Shown: positions 44,846-54,868, counted from the stretch's first letter. The stretch is 64,000 nt of DNA from Pelagibacterium sp. 26DY04 (GCF_031202305.1 NZ_CP101731.1:434001-498000); one strand, 5' to 3'. Numbers and translations are program-made. The notes: a model not told the origin generated them from the letters alone.

Positions 44846-45262
44846 ATGACGCGCCCCATGATCTACCAGCACGCCACCGAGGAGTTCGAGGCCTATCTCA
44901 CCGACGCCCGCGATCGGCTCGATACGCCCTCGCGCAATGTGGCCTATACGGCGACCGATGGGGTGTTCCAGGTGTTCCGGGCCAGGCTCGATCCTCAGGA
45001 TGCCTTGGGTTTCGCCGACCTGCTGCCAGCCGTACTGCGCGCCATCTTCGTTGCCAACTGGAACCTTGATGACCGCCGGCCCTGGACCGATCGCCCGACA
45101 CTCACCCGCGAGGTGCAACTGGTCCGCCAGCACCACAATTTCTCCCCCGATACAGTCATCGCCGATGTCGCATGGGCACTGCGGCGGCATGTGGATGAAC
45201 CCGCATTCGACAAGCTCGTCGCAACCCTTGGCGCCGAGGCGCAGGAATTCTGGGCGCCTTGA
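44846..45262 (+). CDS. DUF2267 domain protein
   Basis: A 138-residue protein whose central part ([20 protein letters not shown], then [14 protein letters not shown]) fits the DUF2267 pattern of two similar helical halves. ATG 44846 is seven bases after GAGGAG; a TTG at 44831 is less likely. No biochemical role is established for the family. It is divergent from dapD and followed by a long gene-free, repeat-rich stretch. Confidence 0.8.
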   Translation: MTRPMIYQHATEEFEAYLTDARDRLDTPSRNVAYTATDGVFQVFRARLDPQDALGFADLLPAVLRAIFVANWNLDDRRPWTDRPTLTREVQLVRQHHNFSPDTVIADVAWALRRHVDEPAFDKLVATLGAEAQEFWAP

Positions 45263-45397
45263 GGCGCGCTCAATCCCCGCACGCGCCGCTCGCTGTGGGG
45301 CCGAAGACGGAGTAATGCCCTGCCTCACCCCCACCTGTGTCGCCCCACCAGGGGAGAAGGGTAATGGGGGTAAACACCAACCGGTGCTTGTATCCCC

Positions 45398-45500
45398 AAC
45401 GCTCCCCCAAGAGCCCCCTTCTCCCCTGGTGGGAGACTTCGAACCGTCCTTTGGCCAATCGTGCCGGTGGCACGATTGGAGGTGAGAAGGCCATGAGAGC
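45398..45500. repeat. 103-bp direct repeat, copy A
   Basis: Copy A of a 103-bp unit also found at 45767-45869 with one difference (GAACCG versus GAGCCG). It contains CCCTTCTCCCCTGGTGGGAG and a perfect inverted repeat CCAATCGTGCC-GGT-GGCACGATTGG (45455-45479). Related short pieces occur at 14041 and 45346. A shared tail GGGGATGAGGGGGGCGCTGA follows each copy at slightly different distance. Confidence 0.85.
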
Positions 45501-45577
45501 TACGCTCGAATGGCAGGGGATGAGGGGGGCGCTGAGCTTGCGTCATGGCAAGAGCCGGAACCGGCGCGCATACCTGG

Positions 45578-45596
45578 CCCCGGGTCAAGCCCGGGG
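45578..45596. repeat. Palindrome CCCCGGG-TCAAG-CCCGGGG
   Basis: Perfect 7-bp arms around TCAAG, a common alphaproteobacterial dispersed palindrome, lying between the two 103-bp copies. Confidence 0.6.
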
Positions 45597-45714
45597 TGAC
45601 ACGTTGGAGGTGAGGGTAGGACGCTGCCCCATCTCCGACTCTCACCACGCTCCACCGTTGAGGTCTCCGGCAGCCCAACTGCTTATCCCCACCATCACAC
45701 CACCCCCAACCGTC

Positions 45715-45735
45715 ATCCCGGCCTTGAGCCGGGAT
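45715..45735. repeat. Palindrome ATCCCGGC-CTTGA-GCCGGGAT
   Basis: Perfect 8-bp arms; with its flanks it matches the frequent dispersed repeat CGTCATCCCGGCCTTGAGCC. It lies 32 bp before copy B of the direct repeat. Confidence 0.6.
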
Positions 45736-45766
45736 CCAGTACACTCAGCGCTTGGGTCCCAGCCGT

Positions 45767-45869
45767 AACGCTCCCCCAAGAGCCCCCTTCTCCCCTGGTG
45801 GGAGACTTCGAGCCGTCCTTTGGCCAATCGTGCCGGTGGCACGATTGGAGGTGAGAAGGCCATGAGAGC
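45767..45869. repeat. 103-bp direct repeat, copy B
   Basis: Second copy of the unit at 45398-45500, exactly 369 bp downstream and 102 of 103 bases identical by eye. It keeps the full CCAATCGTGCC/GGCACGATTGG inverted repeat. Confidence 0.85.
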
Positions 45870-46469
45870 GGAGCCTGCCCCTCGCGAAGGCGGGGGCTCG
45901 AAGGGCCGGGGATGAGGGGGGCGCTGAGCTTCCACAGACACCCGCGCCAAAAACTTATCCCCGCCCTCTGCACTTCCCCCATACTCCCCCTCACGACCCC
46001 GCGCATATGGACGCAAGCGCTACGAACGTTTGGGCGGGATCGGTTCGGGTTCCTCACGGGTCGCCGTGGGGAAGGCCCAAAGCGGACAGATGGCCGGATG
46101 TGGATAAAAGGTGTGAGCGGACCACCAATCCAATCACTCCCACGTCGCACCGGGGAAACCCGGAGGGGCAGCGGGAAATCATCGGCAACGGTGGCTTCCC
46201 AACAACCCCCAGCCCGAGAACGCCGCCATAAGCCCAAAATCCCGGGCGCATGGGGCGATGGAAGCTTCATACTAAAACTAACTGTGCGGAGCGTTCATCG
46301 CCCCATGCCGTCTATCCATCAGCAGCAAACCGAGGTCCATGGCCGTCGGGCGGCTCGTCATGCTTAAACCGGAACCAAACAAATCCGTTTTCCCTTGGAA
46401 AAACCGCCATCCCCGCTTAACACCGGGCCTGTAGCTATGAGCCGCGTCGCGACAAACAAGGAGCCTGCC

Positions 46470-47318
46470 ATGGGCCGCAAACGCCATTCCTCTCTGCGCT
46501 CGTCCCAAGAGGATATGGAAGCAGTCCGCCATTCGCCGCAAACACCCCAGACGCAGTCTCCGGCCTATCGGTTGGCCTTTGCCGATGAGGAGTTCCTGAC
46601 CAGTGAGGATTTGCGCGGGGTCCGGTTTCAGCTCGAATATCAGAAGATCGAAACGCGCCTGCGCGAGGCCGGCGTCAATTCAACCGTCGTCCTGTTCGGC
46701 GGCGCGCGTATTCCCGAGCCCGGCAAGCCCGCCTGGGCGGCCAAGACCGATATCGCGAAAGCCAATCTGGAAAAGAATTCGATCTATTACGACGAGGCCC
46801 GGCGCTTTGCGCGGCTGGCTTCGCTGACCTCGAAAACCACCGGTTTTTCCGAATATGTCGTGGCGACGGGCGGCGGACCCGGCGTGATGGAGGCAGGCAA
46901 CCGCGGAGCCGCCGATGTCGGCGCGCCCTCGATCGGCTACAACATCGTGCTGCCGCACGAGCAGGCGCCCAATCTCTATGTCACGCCGCAGTTTTCCTTC
47001 AACTTCCACTATTTCGCGACGCGCAAGATCCACTTTCTGATGCGCGCCCGAGTGGTCGCCATCTTTCCCGGCGGCTTCGGCACCATGGACGAATTTTTCG
47101 AGGCGCTGACCCTGATTCAGACCGGCCGCATGGATCGCATCCCGCTGCTGCTGTTCGGCAAGGCGTTCTGGAACCGGGTCATCAACCTCGAGGCGCTGGC
47201 CGAGGAGGGCACGATTTCGCCCGACGATTTCAAGCTGTTTTCGTTCGTCGATACCGCCGATGAAGCCTGGGATATCGTGCGCCAGACCTACGATCTCCCC
47301 GAGGTCGTTCACCCCTAG
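46470..47318 (+). CDS. LOG family (lysine decarboxylase-like) protein
   Basis: A 282-residue protein with the LOG motif GGGPGVMEAGNRGAADVG and PGGFGTMDEFFEALT (the PGGxGTxxE signature). LOG proteins are nucleotide phosphoribohydrolases that release a base from a nucleoside monophosphate, as in cytokinin activation. This is the longer type with about 80 extra N-terminal residues, which are charged. AAGGAG at 46459 fixes ATG 46470. A hairpin terminator follows 22 bp after the stop. Confidence 0.88.
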   Translation: MGRKRHSSLRSSQEDMEAVRHSPQTPQTQSPAYRLAFADEEFLTSEDLRGVRFQLEYQKIETRLREAGVNSTVVLFGGARIPEPGKPAWAAKTDIAKANLEKNSIYYDEARRFARLASLTSKTTGFSEYVVATGGGPGVMEAGNRGAADVGAPSIGYNIVLPHEQAPNLYVTPQFSFNFHYFATRKIHFLMRARVVAIFPGGFGTMDEFFEALTLIQTGRMDRIPLLLFGKAFWNRVINLEALAEEGTISPDDFKLFSFVDTADEAWDIVRQTYDLPEVVHP

Positions 47319-47339
47319 AAGTAGGATCGATAGTGGAAA

Positions 47340-47361
47340 GGCGCGGCCTTGCGGCCGCGCC
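47340..47361. terminator. Bidirectional hairpin between convergent genes
   Basis: GGCGCGGCC-TTGC-GGCCGCGCC has perfect 9-bp arms, between the LOG gene and the convergent exported-protein gene. Short T or A runs flank it on both sides, so it can end transcription from both directions. Confidence 0.75.
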
Positions 47362-47368
47362 CGAAAGT

Positions 47369-48619
47369 TTATTCGGCCGGTGCGGTCTCGTCATTTGCCG
47401 AAATGCGCAGGTTGAGCATATCGACCAGAACGAAGGGATCGGCCTCGATTTCGGCGGCGCGCGCCTCGAATTCGGAGAAGGCGATCGGCTCGGCCGGTTC
47501 GGCCGAAATGGTGAAGTTCTGCGGATCGGCGATGAAGGTGTTGACCGCCGAGGTCACCATCGCCTTGAAATCCTCGTCCTCCACCTCGGCCAGCGTCATG
47601 GGCACCATGAATTGCAGGCCGGCCTTGAAGGTTTCCCCATCGACGCCCTGCTGCGCTCCGACGAATTCCAGGGTCTTGTTGAACAGGGAGGCATCCTCAT
47701 AGCGCAGCGAGCCATCGCCCAGTGCGACATCGGCCATATGGGCCATCATCGCCTCATCGAACTGAGCCATCTGCTCCTCGCTCAATTCTTCTCCAGCCTC
47801 GGCCATTTCGGCGAGCTTGAGGTTGAGCTTCATCATCTCTTGGTAGAGTTCGGTCGTATAGCCTTCCAGCGTCATGGCCAGGCGCAAGGTGGCCAATTCA
47901 TCCACGATGAACGACAGATCCTCGATTTCCAGGGTGCCGGTCTCGGGCCACCAGGTGCCCAGGCCGTCCATGGAAGCATTGAACTGCTCGAGCCCGAACG
48001 CCTCGATCACCGGCTGCGCTTCGGGCTCTTCGATCGTGCTCAGGTCGGCCCGGATGCCGTCCACCGAATAGCCGCTGCGGTAGCCACCCTCGGCGTCGGG
48101 CTCCTCGACCCAGACCTCCATGGTGTCGACGGCAAAGAACTCGGTGCCGTCCGTTCCGCTCACCGTGAGCGGGCCGGCGGAGAATCGGTCGTAAAGCTCG
48201 AAGCCGATCTCGAGCGCGGCATCCAGGTTCACTTCGGCCGGCAGCACGATGCCTTCGGCGACGATATTGGCGAAGCTGAGGGAAACGCCTTTTTCCTCAT
48301 CGGTATAGTCGATATCGGCGATGGTCGCCCGCTCGGCGGTGAACCCGCCCTCGGGCGTTTCGACCACGCCTTCGAAGACCACTTCGCCAGGGACCTCGGT
48401 GGGTTCGTCTTCGCCCGGCACTGCGAAGGTGAAGCCGGAAATCGCCACCGTATCGCCCTCTGCGGTCGCCGAGCCGTAACTGAACGAGAGGCCCATGAGC
48501 TTGCTCGTCTCGACCAGCCTGTCGGCGAATGCCGTGGCATCCTGCGCCAGGGCGCCATGCGCTCCGATCACGACGAAAGCGGCTGTGGCGAGTGTGGTAC
48601 GCGAGACGGTGTTGAGCAT
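47369..48619 (-). CDS. Exported acidic protein of unknown function
   Basis: A 416-residue protein with a clear signal peptide (MLNTVSRTTLATAAFVVIGA, cleavage near GALAQ, residue 26). The mature part is rich in Glu and Asp and predicted as repeated beta strands (for example GDTVAISGFTFAVPGEDEPT, GEVVFEGVVETPEGGFTAE), with a helical, Met/Glu-rich middle (ELYQEMMKLNLKLAEMAEAG). GGGGAC five bases before ATG 48619 decides between two starts. It probably lies in the periplasm. I do not recognise a named family. Confidence 0.8.
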   Translation of the reverse strand: MLNTVSRTTLATAAFVVIGAHGALAQDATAFADRLVETSKLMGLSFSYGSATAEGDTVAISGFTFAVPGEDEPTEVPGEVVFEGVVETPEGGFTAERATIADIDYTDEEKGVSLSFANIVAEGIVLPAEVNLDAALEIGFELYDRFSAGPLTVSGTDGTEFFAVDTMEVWVEEPDAEGGYRSGYSVDGIRADLSTIEEPEAQPVIEAFGLEQFNASMDGLGTWWPETGTLEIEDLSFIVDELATLRLAMTLEGYTTELYQEMMKLNLKLAEMAEAGEELSEEQMAQFDEAMMAHMADVALGDGSLRYEDASLFNKTLEFVGAQQGVDGETFKAGLQFMVPMTLAEVEDEDFKAMVTSAVNTFIADPQNFTISAEPAEPIAFSEFEARAAEIEADPFVLVDMLNLRISANDETAPAE

Positions 48620-48780
48620 GATGGTCCCCATAAGGTTCGGCCCTCCCGGCCGGTCGATGACACGAAGTCGTTTATAGCATTGCCGCGCGAGACGGCCAGC
48701 GCCAAGGGTAATGCGCGAGCATGACTTTTCGATCACGCCAATCGGGCGAAAAAGCGTCGGCAGCCGATCCGGTCAAGGCG

Positions 48781-49485
48781 TCAGCGGCAGCGCTTGAGGA
48801 ATGCGGCCAGGTCGTCGGTGACGTGGTGGACGTGGACATGAGCATCTCCACGCCCCAGCTCCCAGGCGTCGCATTGCTCATGGGCGAACCCGGCCCCTGC
48901 CACGACCTGCACGGTTGCCATGCCGATGGCGTGGGGGACGCGCAGGTTCTTTTCGAGATCGTCGAACATGATGGCGCGCCTGGGGTCCACCCCATGGGCG
49001 GCGAGAAAATCGGCATAGGCGATTTCGAGCGGCTTGGGCTGGTATCTGGCAGCCTTGATGTCGAAGATGCCCTCGAACAATCCGATAGCGCCAAGCCGCT
49101 CCAGCACGGATTCGGCATGGGCGGTGCTGCCATTGGTGAAGATGAACTTGCGCCCCGGCAGCTCCGAGATTGCCTCGACCAGTTCGGGATGGGCAAGAAC
49201 CGGGGAATAGTCGATGGCGTGGACCGTTGCGAGATAATGCTCGGGATCGATCGCGAAGGTCTGCATCAATCCGTTGAGCGTGGTGCCGTGATCGCGGTAA
49301 TAGGCCTTCTGCATCTCCCGCGCCGCCTCGAAATCGAGCCGCGTGATATTCATCACATATTGGGTGATGAGAGTATCGATCTGGGCGAACAGATTGCACT
49401 CACGCGGGTAGAGCGTGTTGTCGAGATCGAACACCCAGTCGGTGATATGCTCGAAAGCCAGGGCAGGCGGGGTCATCTGGTTCAT
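48781..49485 (-). CDS. Pyrimidine 5'-nucleotidase (HAD superfamily)
   Basis: A 234-residue HAD hydrolase of the Pyr-5-nucltdase (SDT1-like) group. Motif I is WVFDLDNTLYPRECNLF, motif II FTNGSTAHAESVL, the Lys is in YQPKPLEIAYADF and motif III is RAIMFDDLEKNLRVPHAIG. It would dephosphorylate UMP or CMP. Three starts lie within ten codons; ATG 49485 is chosen. It is 51 bp downstream of argB, often its neighbour in Rhizobiales. Confidence 0.87.
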   Translation of the reverse strand: MNQMTPPALAFEHITDWVFDLDNTLYPRECNLFAQIDTLITQYVMNITRLDFEAAREMQKAYYRDHGTTLNGLMQTFAIDPEHYLATVHAIDYSPVLAHPELVEAISELPGRKFIFTNGSTAHAESVLERLGAIGLFEGIFDIKAARYQPKPLEIAYADFLAAHGVDPRRAIMFDDLEKNLRVPHAIGMATVQVVAGAGFAHEQCDAWELGRGDAHVHVHHVTDDLAAFLKRCR

Positions 49486-49536
49486 AACCCCATTATGCCG
49501 CAAATCGATGAATGGGAAATGACTTTCAGCGGCTCC

Positions 49537-50427
49537 TTACCGCACCATCAGCGTACCCGCACCATGTTCGGTGAAGAGTTCGAGCAGCACCGAGTGGGGG
49601 GTCTTGCCGTTGACGATCACCACGCCTTCCACGCCCCGGTCGAGCGCGTCGATGCAGGTCTCGACCTTTGGGATCATGCCACCCGAGATGGTGCCGTCGG
49701 CGATGAGCTGCTGGGCCTCGCGCACGGAAAGTTCGGGGATCAGCTCGCCCTGCTTGTCGAGCACGCCCGGAACGTCCGTCAAGAACAGCAGCCGCTTGGC
49801 GAACACGGCTCCGGCAATGGCCCCCGCGAAGGTGTCGGCGTTGATGTTGTAGGTATTGCCGTCCCGGCCGGGTGCGACCGGGGCGATGACCGGGATCATC
49901 TCCGAACGGGCGAGGAGATCGAGGAGCGTCCGGTCGATTTCGACGGGCTCGCCCACGAAACCGAGATCGAGAATGCGCTCGATATTGGAGGCGGGGTCGA
50001 GATAGGTCTTCTTGGCCTTTTCGGCGAAGACCATGTTGCCGTCCTTGCCGCAAAGTCCGATCGCCCATTCGCCCTCGGCATTGATGAGCGCCACGATCTC
50101 CTTGTTGATCGAGCCGGCCAGGACCATTTCCACGATCTCGACGGTGCGCTTGTCGGTGACGCGCAGCCCGCCCTCGAACTTCGATTCGATGCCGAGCTTT
50201 TTGAGCATTTCCCCGATCTGCGGGCCGCCGCCGTGAACCACGATGGGGTTGACGCCCGACTGCTTCAAAAGCGCCACGTCGCGCGCGAAGGCCTTGCCAA
50301 GCTCTGCGTCGCCCATGGCGTGGCCGCCATATTTGATGACGACGGTCTTGTTCTCATAGCGCTGCATGAAGGGCAGCGCCTTGGTGAGCACTTCGGCGTC
50401 GTAGGCGTTTTCAAGTCCATCGGCCAT
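49537..50427 (-). CDS. argB: Acetylglutamate kinase
   Basis: A 296-residue amino-acid kinase for the second step of arginine synthesis. Motifs include [32 protein letters not shown], the NAG site in [18 protein letters not shown](SINKEIV), [13 protein letters not shown] and [14 protein letters not shown]. The length and N-terminal helix suggest the arginine-inhibited hexameric type. ATG 50427 is chosen; a TTG four codons upstream is possible. Confidence 0.95.
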   Translation of the reverse strand: MADGLENAYDAEVLTKALPFMQRYENKTVVIKYGGHAMGDAELGKAFARDVALLKQSGVNPIVVHGGGPQIGEMLKKLGIESKFEGGLRVTDKRTVEIVEMVLAGSINKEIVALINAEGEWAIGLCGKDGNMVFAEKAKKTYLDPASNIERILDLGFVGEPVEIDRTLLDLLARSEMIPVIAPVAPGRDGNTYNINADTFAGAIAGAVFAKRLLFLTDVPGVLDKQGELIPELSVREAQQLIADGTISGGMIPKVETCIDALDRGVEGVVIVNGKTPHSVLLELFTEHGAGTLMVR

Positions 50428-50587
50428 GGGGCAGGGCAACTCCTCTCTCGGGGCAATTGCCTCTGTACCTCAATCGCGCCGGTTCTGAATAGTCCCGATC
50501 CGCGTTGCCGGAACACGCTAGCTAACGTGGGGTTGATTGGACCGGCGCGGTCCAATGCGGAATAATGGAGAAACAGGAGTTCGATGG

Positions 50588-51070
50588 ATGCTTGATCGCC
50601 GCACTTTCCTTATTGCCGGCTCCGCTTTGGCTGGTGGCGCCGTTCTGGGGTTTGGACCGGCAACGCCGGCCGATCCGGGTGACTTCCCGTTCGAGTTGAC
50701 CGATGCCGAATGGCGCGAGCGGCTCAGCGAGGAGGAATATTACGTGCTGCGCGAGCATGGCACCGAATATGCCTTCTCCTCCCCGCTCGACAAATTTTAT
50801 GAGCCGGGCACCTATCACTGTGCAGGGTGCGATCAGGCGCTTTATTCTTCGGACGTCAAATATGACAGCCGCACCGGCTGGCCGAGCTTCTGGGAAGCGT
50901 TACCTGGCGCGGTGGGCACATCGACCGACACGTCACTGATGATGGTGCGTACCGAATGCCATTGCTCCAATTGCGGTGGGCATCTGGGGCACATCTTCGA
51001 TGATGGGCCCGAACCGACCGGCAAGCGGCACTGCATCAACGGCGTGGCGCTCAAATTCGTCGCGGCTTGA
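50588..51070 (+). CDS. msrB: Peptide-methionine (R)-S-oxide reductase, Tat-exported
   Basis: A 160-residue MsrB. The reductase domain has both zinc CxxC pairs (HCAGCDQALY, CSNCGGHLGHIFDDGP) and the catalytic cysteine in GKRHCINGVALKF. The N terminus MLDRRTFLIAGSALAGGAVL is a twin-arginine signal (RRTFL then a mild hydrophobic stretch), so the enzyme probably repairs oxidised methionine in the periplasm. AGGAG at 50575-50579 sets ATG 50588. It is divergent from argB. Confidence 0.92.
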   Translation: MLDRRTFLIAGSALAGGAVLGFGPATPADPGDFPFELTDAEWRERLSEEEYYVLREHGTEYAFSSPLDKFYEPGTYHCAGCDQALYSSDVKYDSRTGWPSFWEALPGAVGTSTDTSLMMVRTECHCSNCGGHLGHIFDDGPEPTGKRHCINGVALKFVAA

Positions 51071-51145
51071 ACCCGAGCCCAGGGGATGGCTTGACGCGAA
51101 CAGCGGCCTGCGGTTGGATCGGGCGCCTTCCTTTCTGGTTCCAGC

Positions 51146-51850
51146 ATGAAACTGACGATCATCGAAACCGGCTACGTGCCTGAACCCCTGCGTGCCCGGT
51201 TCAAATCCTATCCCGACATGTTCAATGCGATGTTCGCGCGCTATGGCGCGGGCATAAAGACCGATTTCGTTCCCGTTCTGGAGGGGGCTCCGCTTCCCGA
51301 TCCGGCGGGGCTCGACGGCGTGTTGATTACGGGCTCGCCGGCCGGGGTTTACGACGATTTCGCCTGGATGAATCCGCTGCGCGATTTCATTCGCCGGGCA
51401 TATCAGGCGCGCACCAGAATGGTGGGGATATGCTTTGGCCATCAGATCATCGCCGATGCACTGGGCGGCGATGTCCGTAAATCGGAAAAGGGCTGGGGAC
51501 TGGGGCGGCACACCTATGAGGTCGTGCCCTCGCGCCCTCATTTCGCGCCAGGGGCCGCTACCCTGTCTATCGCGTGCTCGCACCAGGATCAGGTGATCGC
51601 CCCGCCACCCGCGGCGCGGGTCGTGCTGCGCTCGGCCTTCGCGCCCAATGCCGGGCTGCTCTACGACAATGGTGCGGCGCTGACGTTCCAGCCCCATCCC
51701 GAGTTCGACGACGATTATGCCAGTGCGCTCATCGATCTGCGGCGCGGCAATGTCGACCAGGAGACGCTCGAAACCGCGTGCGCATCGATGAGCATGCGTT
51801 CCGATAGCGCGGTTCTGGCCAAGGCGATCCGCAGCTTTTTGCTGGCCTAG
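51146..51850 (+). CDS. Class I glutamine amidotransferase-like protein
   Basis: A 234-residue protein with a complete class I GATase triad: Cys in [16 protein letters not shown] and His/Glu in [11 protein letters not shown]. It resembles stand-alone GMP-synthase-like amidotransferases such as the gamma-glutamyl-GABA or YfeJ group rather than a named biosynthetic enzyme. Substrate unknown. It converges with engB with a 4-bp overlap. Confidence 0.87.
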   Translation: MKLTIIETGYVPEPLRARFKSYPDMFNAMFARYGAGIKTDFVPVLEGAPLPDPAGLDGVLITGSPAGVYDDFAWMNPLRDFIRRAYQARTRMVGICFGHQIIADALGGDVRKSEKGWGLGRHTYEVVPSRPHFAPGAATLSIACSHQDQVIAPPPAARVVLRSAFAPNAGLLYDNGAALTFQPHPEFDDDYASALIDLRRGNVDQETLETACASMSMRSDSAVLAKAIRSFLLA

Positions 51851-52476
51851 AGACCTTCGCGAACGCGGGCGATCTCGGTGCGCAAAGCGTCGATCCCGGT
51901 GCCCTTCTCGCTCGATGTTACGATGATCTCCGGATGGGCTGCCGGGCGCTTGGCGATGAATTTGGCCGTGGCATCGATGACGCCGCCCAGGTCCTTTTCA
52001 ATGAGCTTGTCAGCCTTGGTCAGAATGACCTGGTAGCTGACCGCCGCCTTGTCCAATTCGTTCATTACCGTGGCGTCATTGGCCTTGGGGCCGTGGCGGG
52101 CATCGACCAATACATAGACGCGCCGCAGATTGGGGCGGCCGCGCAGGAACTGGTGGATGAGCTTGTTCCACTTTTCGACCGCTGGCTTGGGCGCCTTGGC
52201 AAAGCCATAGCCCGGCATGTCGACGAGCCGTATGCCGCCCGATTCCGGCGCGAACAGGTTGAGCTCCTGCGTGCGGCCCGGCGTATTGGAAGTGCGGGCC
52301 AAAGTGGATTGACCGACCAGCGCATTGATGAGCGAAGATTTGCCGACATTGGAGCGCCCGGCAAAGGCGACCTCCACGACGTCGTCGGCAGGCAGATCGG
52401 ATACGCGCACGCAGCCCTTCAGGAACACCCAGGGGCGGGCAAACAAGAGCCGTACGGTTTCGGGCAGGTCGGTCAT
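51847..52476 (-). CDS. engB: Ribosome biogenesis GTPase YihA/EngB
   Basis: A 209-residue GTPase of the TrmE-Era-EngA-YihA-Septin class, needed for large-subunit assembly. G1 is [18 protein letters not shown]3 [14 protein letters not shown]4 LTKADK and G5 [12 protein letters not shown] 52476 is chosen; a TTG five codons earlier falls next to the yidC terminator. It follows yidC on the same strand. Confidence 0.94.
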   Translation of the reverse strand: MTDLPETVRLLFARPWVFLKGCVRVSDLPADDVVEVAFAGRSNVGKSSLINALVGQSTLARTSNTPGRTQELNLFAPESGGIRLVDMPGYGFAKAPKPAVEKWNKLIHQFLRGRPNLRRVYVLVDARHGPKANDATVMNELDKAAVSYQVILTKADKLIEKDLGGVIDATAKFIAKRPAAHPEIIVTSSEKGTGIDALRTEIARVREGL

Positions 52477-52495
52477 TGGCAGGGTGTCCAAAAGA

Positions 52496-52517
52496 AAGGG
52501 CCGGTTTCCCGGCCCTT
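52496..52517 (-). terminator. Hairpin terminator after yidC
   Basis: AAGGGCCGG (52496-52504) pairs with CCGGCCCTT (52509-52517); on the minus strand the stem is followed by TCTTTTGG. It lies between yidC and engB, so part of the transcription from the rpmH promoter should stop here. Confidence 0.7.
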
Positions 52518-52528
52518 GTTCGTTTTCG

Positions 52529-54340
52529 TTATTCGGCGGCCTTGGGCTTGCGCTTGAACGAATTGCGGATGTTGCCCAGAAGGTCGACCTCGACCCCGTG
52601 CCGCTTCATGATGACCCATTGCTGGACGATCGAGAGGAAGTTGTTCCAGGCCCAATAGATCACAAGACCAGCCGGGAAGCCTGCGAGCATGAAGGTGAAG
52701 ATCACCGGCATCCAGTTGAAGATGATCGCCTGGGTGGGATCGGCCGGAGGCGGGTTCAACCGCATCTGCACCCACATGGTGACGCCCATGATCAGCGGCC
52801 AGATGCCCAGCATCAGGAACGGGCCGATAACCGGCACGACAGAGGGATCGTAAGGCAGCAGGCCGAAAAGGTTGAAGACCGAGGTGGGATCGGGCGCCGC
52901 AAGATCCTGAATCCAGCCAAAGAACGGTGCGTGCCGCATTTCGATGGTGACGAACAGAACCTTATAGAGCGCAAAGAACACCGGGATCTGAATGAGGATC
53001 GGCCAGCAGCCGGCCACCGGGTTGATCTTTTCGGTTTTGTATAGCTCCATCATCGCCTGCTGCTGGGCAGCACGGTCGTCCTTATACTTCTCCTGGATCT
53101 CCTTCATCTTGGGCTGAACGCGCCGCATATTGGCCATCGAGGCATAGCTCTTGTTGGCCAGGGGGAAGAAGATCGCCTTGACGATGACGGTCACCGCCAA
53201 AATGGCGAGGCCGAAATTGCCCAGAAGTTCGTAGAGCCAGCGGATGGCCAGGAACATGGGGTAGGTGATGAAGTGCAGCCAGCCCCAGTCGATCAACAGA
53301 TCGAACTGTTCGATGCCATAGGCTTGGGCGTAGCCCGAGAGGATCGATTCCACCTTGGCGCCGGCAAAGACTCGGCTCTGATAGCTGGCGCCGCTGCCGG
53401 CAGGCACCACGACCGGCTGCTCGGTGATGAAATTGGCGCGATAATCGTTTCCGCTGGGGGTGTTGGTGCCGTAGTAGAAGCGGGCGTTGACCGCCTGGTC
53501 CTGGGGCGGGACGATTGCCGTCGCCCAATATTTATCGGTGAACCCGAGCCAGCCTCCGGTGGAGGTCATCGTCTGGTTTTCCTCGTCGCGAAGGGAGTTG
53601 TAGCCCCTCTCGATGAGATTGCCGCCCAGAACGCCGATCGGGCCTTCGTGCAAGATGAAGAAATTCTGCGTTTGCGGGGTGTAGAGCCGCGCCACGCGCG
53701 AATAGGGGAAGAGCGACACATCGCCCGCGCCGGTGTTTTCCACGCTCTGGTCGACGGTGAACATGTAGTTCTGATCGACGCTGATCGTGCGGCGGAAGAT
53801 GAGCCCCTCGCCATTTTCCCAGGCGAGCGTTATGGGCGTATCGGCGGTCAGCGTTTCGCCGCTCTCAAGCGTCCATTCGGTCTGCCCGTCCGGCACGGCG
53901 ACATTGCTTCCCGAGGGGGCGATCCAGCCCTGTTCGAGGTAATAGGGCTGGGGGGAGCCGACCGGAGAGAGCAGGGTGATAGTGGGGCTATCGGGATCAG
54001 GCGTTTCGTTGTAGCGGGTGAGGTGCAAATCATCGATGCGCGCGCCGGTCAGGCTGATCGAGCCCGAAAGCGATCCTGTTTCGATGGTCACGCGGTCGGT
54101 CGCTGCCAGCGCCTCGTCCCGTGTCGCGAAAACCGCCATGTCGGCCGATGTCGCGGCCGCGCCGTCTGTTCCTGGCGTCGCCAGATCGGCCGATTGCTCT
54201 GTTGCCTGCTGCTCGGCGGCCAGTTCGGCCTGGCGCTGGGCTTGCTCGAGTTGCGGGCCGGCGATGAAGAACTGCCATCCAAAGAGCACGATCATGCTCA
54301 GGACGACGGCCAGGATCATGTTGCGATTGTTTTCGTTCAT
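52529..54340 (-). CDS. yidC: Membrane protein insertase YidC
   Basis: A 603-residue Oxa1-family insertase of the Gram-negative type. It has an N-terminal helix ([18 protein letters not shown]), a large periplasmic domain (residues 60-360) and five membrane helices in the C-terminal half with [20 protein letters not shown], followed by MKEIQEKY, and [19 protein letters not shown]. Its ATG overlaps the rnpA stop. The rpmH-rnpA-yidC order is standard. Confidence 0.96.
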   Translation of the reverse strand: MNENNRNMILAVVLSMIVLFGWQFFIAGPQLEQAQRQAELAAEQQATEQSADLATPGTDGAAATSADMAVFATRDEALAATDRVTIETGSLSGSISLTGARIDDLHLTRYNETPDPDSPTITLLSPVGSPQPYYLEQGWIAPSGSNVAVPDGQTEWTLESGETLTADTPITLAWENGEGLIFRRTISVDQNYMFTVDQSVENTGAGDVSLFPYSRVARLYTPQTQNFFILHEGPIGVLGGNLIERGYNSLRDEENQTMTSTGGWLGFTDKYWATAIVPPQDQAVNARFYYGTNTPSGNDYRANFITEQPVVVPAGSGASYQSRVFAGAKVESILSGYAQAYGIEQFDLLIDWGWLHFITYPMFLAIRWLYELLGNFGLAILAVTVIVKAIFFPLANKSYASMANMRRVQPKMKEIQEKYKDDRAAQQQAMMELYKTEKINPVAGCWPILIQIPVFFALYKVLFVTIEMRHAPFFGWIQDLAAPDPTSVFNLFGLLPYDPSVVPVIGPFLMLGIWPLIMGVTMWVQMRLNPPPADPTQAIIFNWMPVIFTFMLAGFPAGLVIYWAWNNFLSIVQQWVIMKRHGVEVDLLGNIRNSFKRKPKAAE

Positions 54341-54690
54341 GGCTTTGGATGTCCGCTGGGCGCTTGCGCCTGAGGTATATGGACGCGCTCGAGGGCTTTT
54401 CCAAGCTCCCGCGTCAGCGCGTCGAACGGTTGGGTGAGGCTTTCGCGCCGCCCGATCAACACATAGTCATGACCGGGCACAAGCCGGTCCGAACTCGCGC
54501 GCACCGCTTCGCGCAGGCGCCGCTTTATCCTGTTGCGTTCCGGTGCGTTGCCGGTCTTCTTGGTGACGGTGTATCCCACACCGGGAACCGGATCGGCAAC
54601 GGCGACCGCCTGCAACACAAAGCCGCGCCTGGCAATTTTCTTGCCCCGCGCGGCTTTGAGAAACTGCGCCCGCTTTTTCAGGCGCCGCAT
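54337..54690 (-). CDS. rnpA: Ribonuclease P protein component
   Basis: A protein of about 117 residues that supports the RNase P RNA in tRNA 5' processing. The RNR motif is present in TGNAPERNRIKRRLREAVR, preceded by GVGYTVTKKTG. The start at ATG 54690 (MRRLKKRAQFLKAARG) fits the family; the frame is open further upstream across rpmH, and a GTG some eight codons earlier is a possible alternative. Confidence 0.93.
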   Translation of the reverse strand: MRRLKKRAQFLKAARGKKIARRGFVLQAVAVADPVPGVGYTVTKKTGNAPERNRIKRRLREAVRASSDRLVPGHDYVLIGRRESLTQPFDALTRELGKALERVHIPQAQAPSGHPKP

Positions 54691-54733
54691 CGGCAATGCC
54701 GGAATCTCCGGCACGTCGGTTCGAAACGCCGAC

Positions 54734-54868
54734 TTAGGCCGAGAGCCGCTTGCGACCGAGCGCGCGACGGCGATTGATGATCTTGCGGCCGTTCTTGGTC
54801 GCCATGCGGGCACGGAAGCCGTGACGGCGGGCGCGCACAAGATTGCTCGGCTGGAAAGTACGCTTCAT
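54734..54868 (-). CDS. rpmH: Ribosomal protein L34
   Basis: A 44-residue ribosomal protein with the invariant sequence [20 protein letters not shown] and the basic C terminus [12 protein letters not shown]. It heads the rpmH-rnpA-yidC run. The 260-bp gap upstream, shared with the divergent oxidoreductase gene, should hold its promoter. Confidence 0.97.
   Translation of the reverse strand: MKRTFQPSNLVRARRHGFRARMATKNGRKIINRRRALGRKRLSA

Larger units (their letters stand above)
45263..46469. other. 1.2-kb gene-free, repeat-rich region
   Basis: No convincing gene is seen: open frames on both strands lack ribosome binding sites and have repeat-derived, low-quality translations. The region holds at least five palindromic or direct repeats (listed separately), concentrated at 45340-45930. 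The right part, 45950-46440, shows no clear element apart from the sequence leading to the LOG gene. Confidence 0.7.

Noticed and set aside
45337..46016. Several open frames on both strands in the repeat region
   Set aside because: Their translations come from the repeats themselves and change between copies; no start signals.
48721..50565. Long plus-strand open frame opposite the 5'-nucleotidase and argB
   Set aside because: It is the antisense of two clear genes and has the His/Asp-rich composition of a shadow frame.
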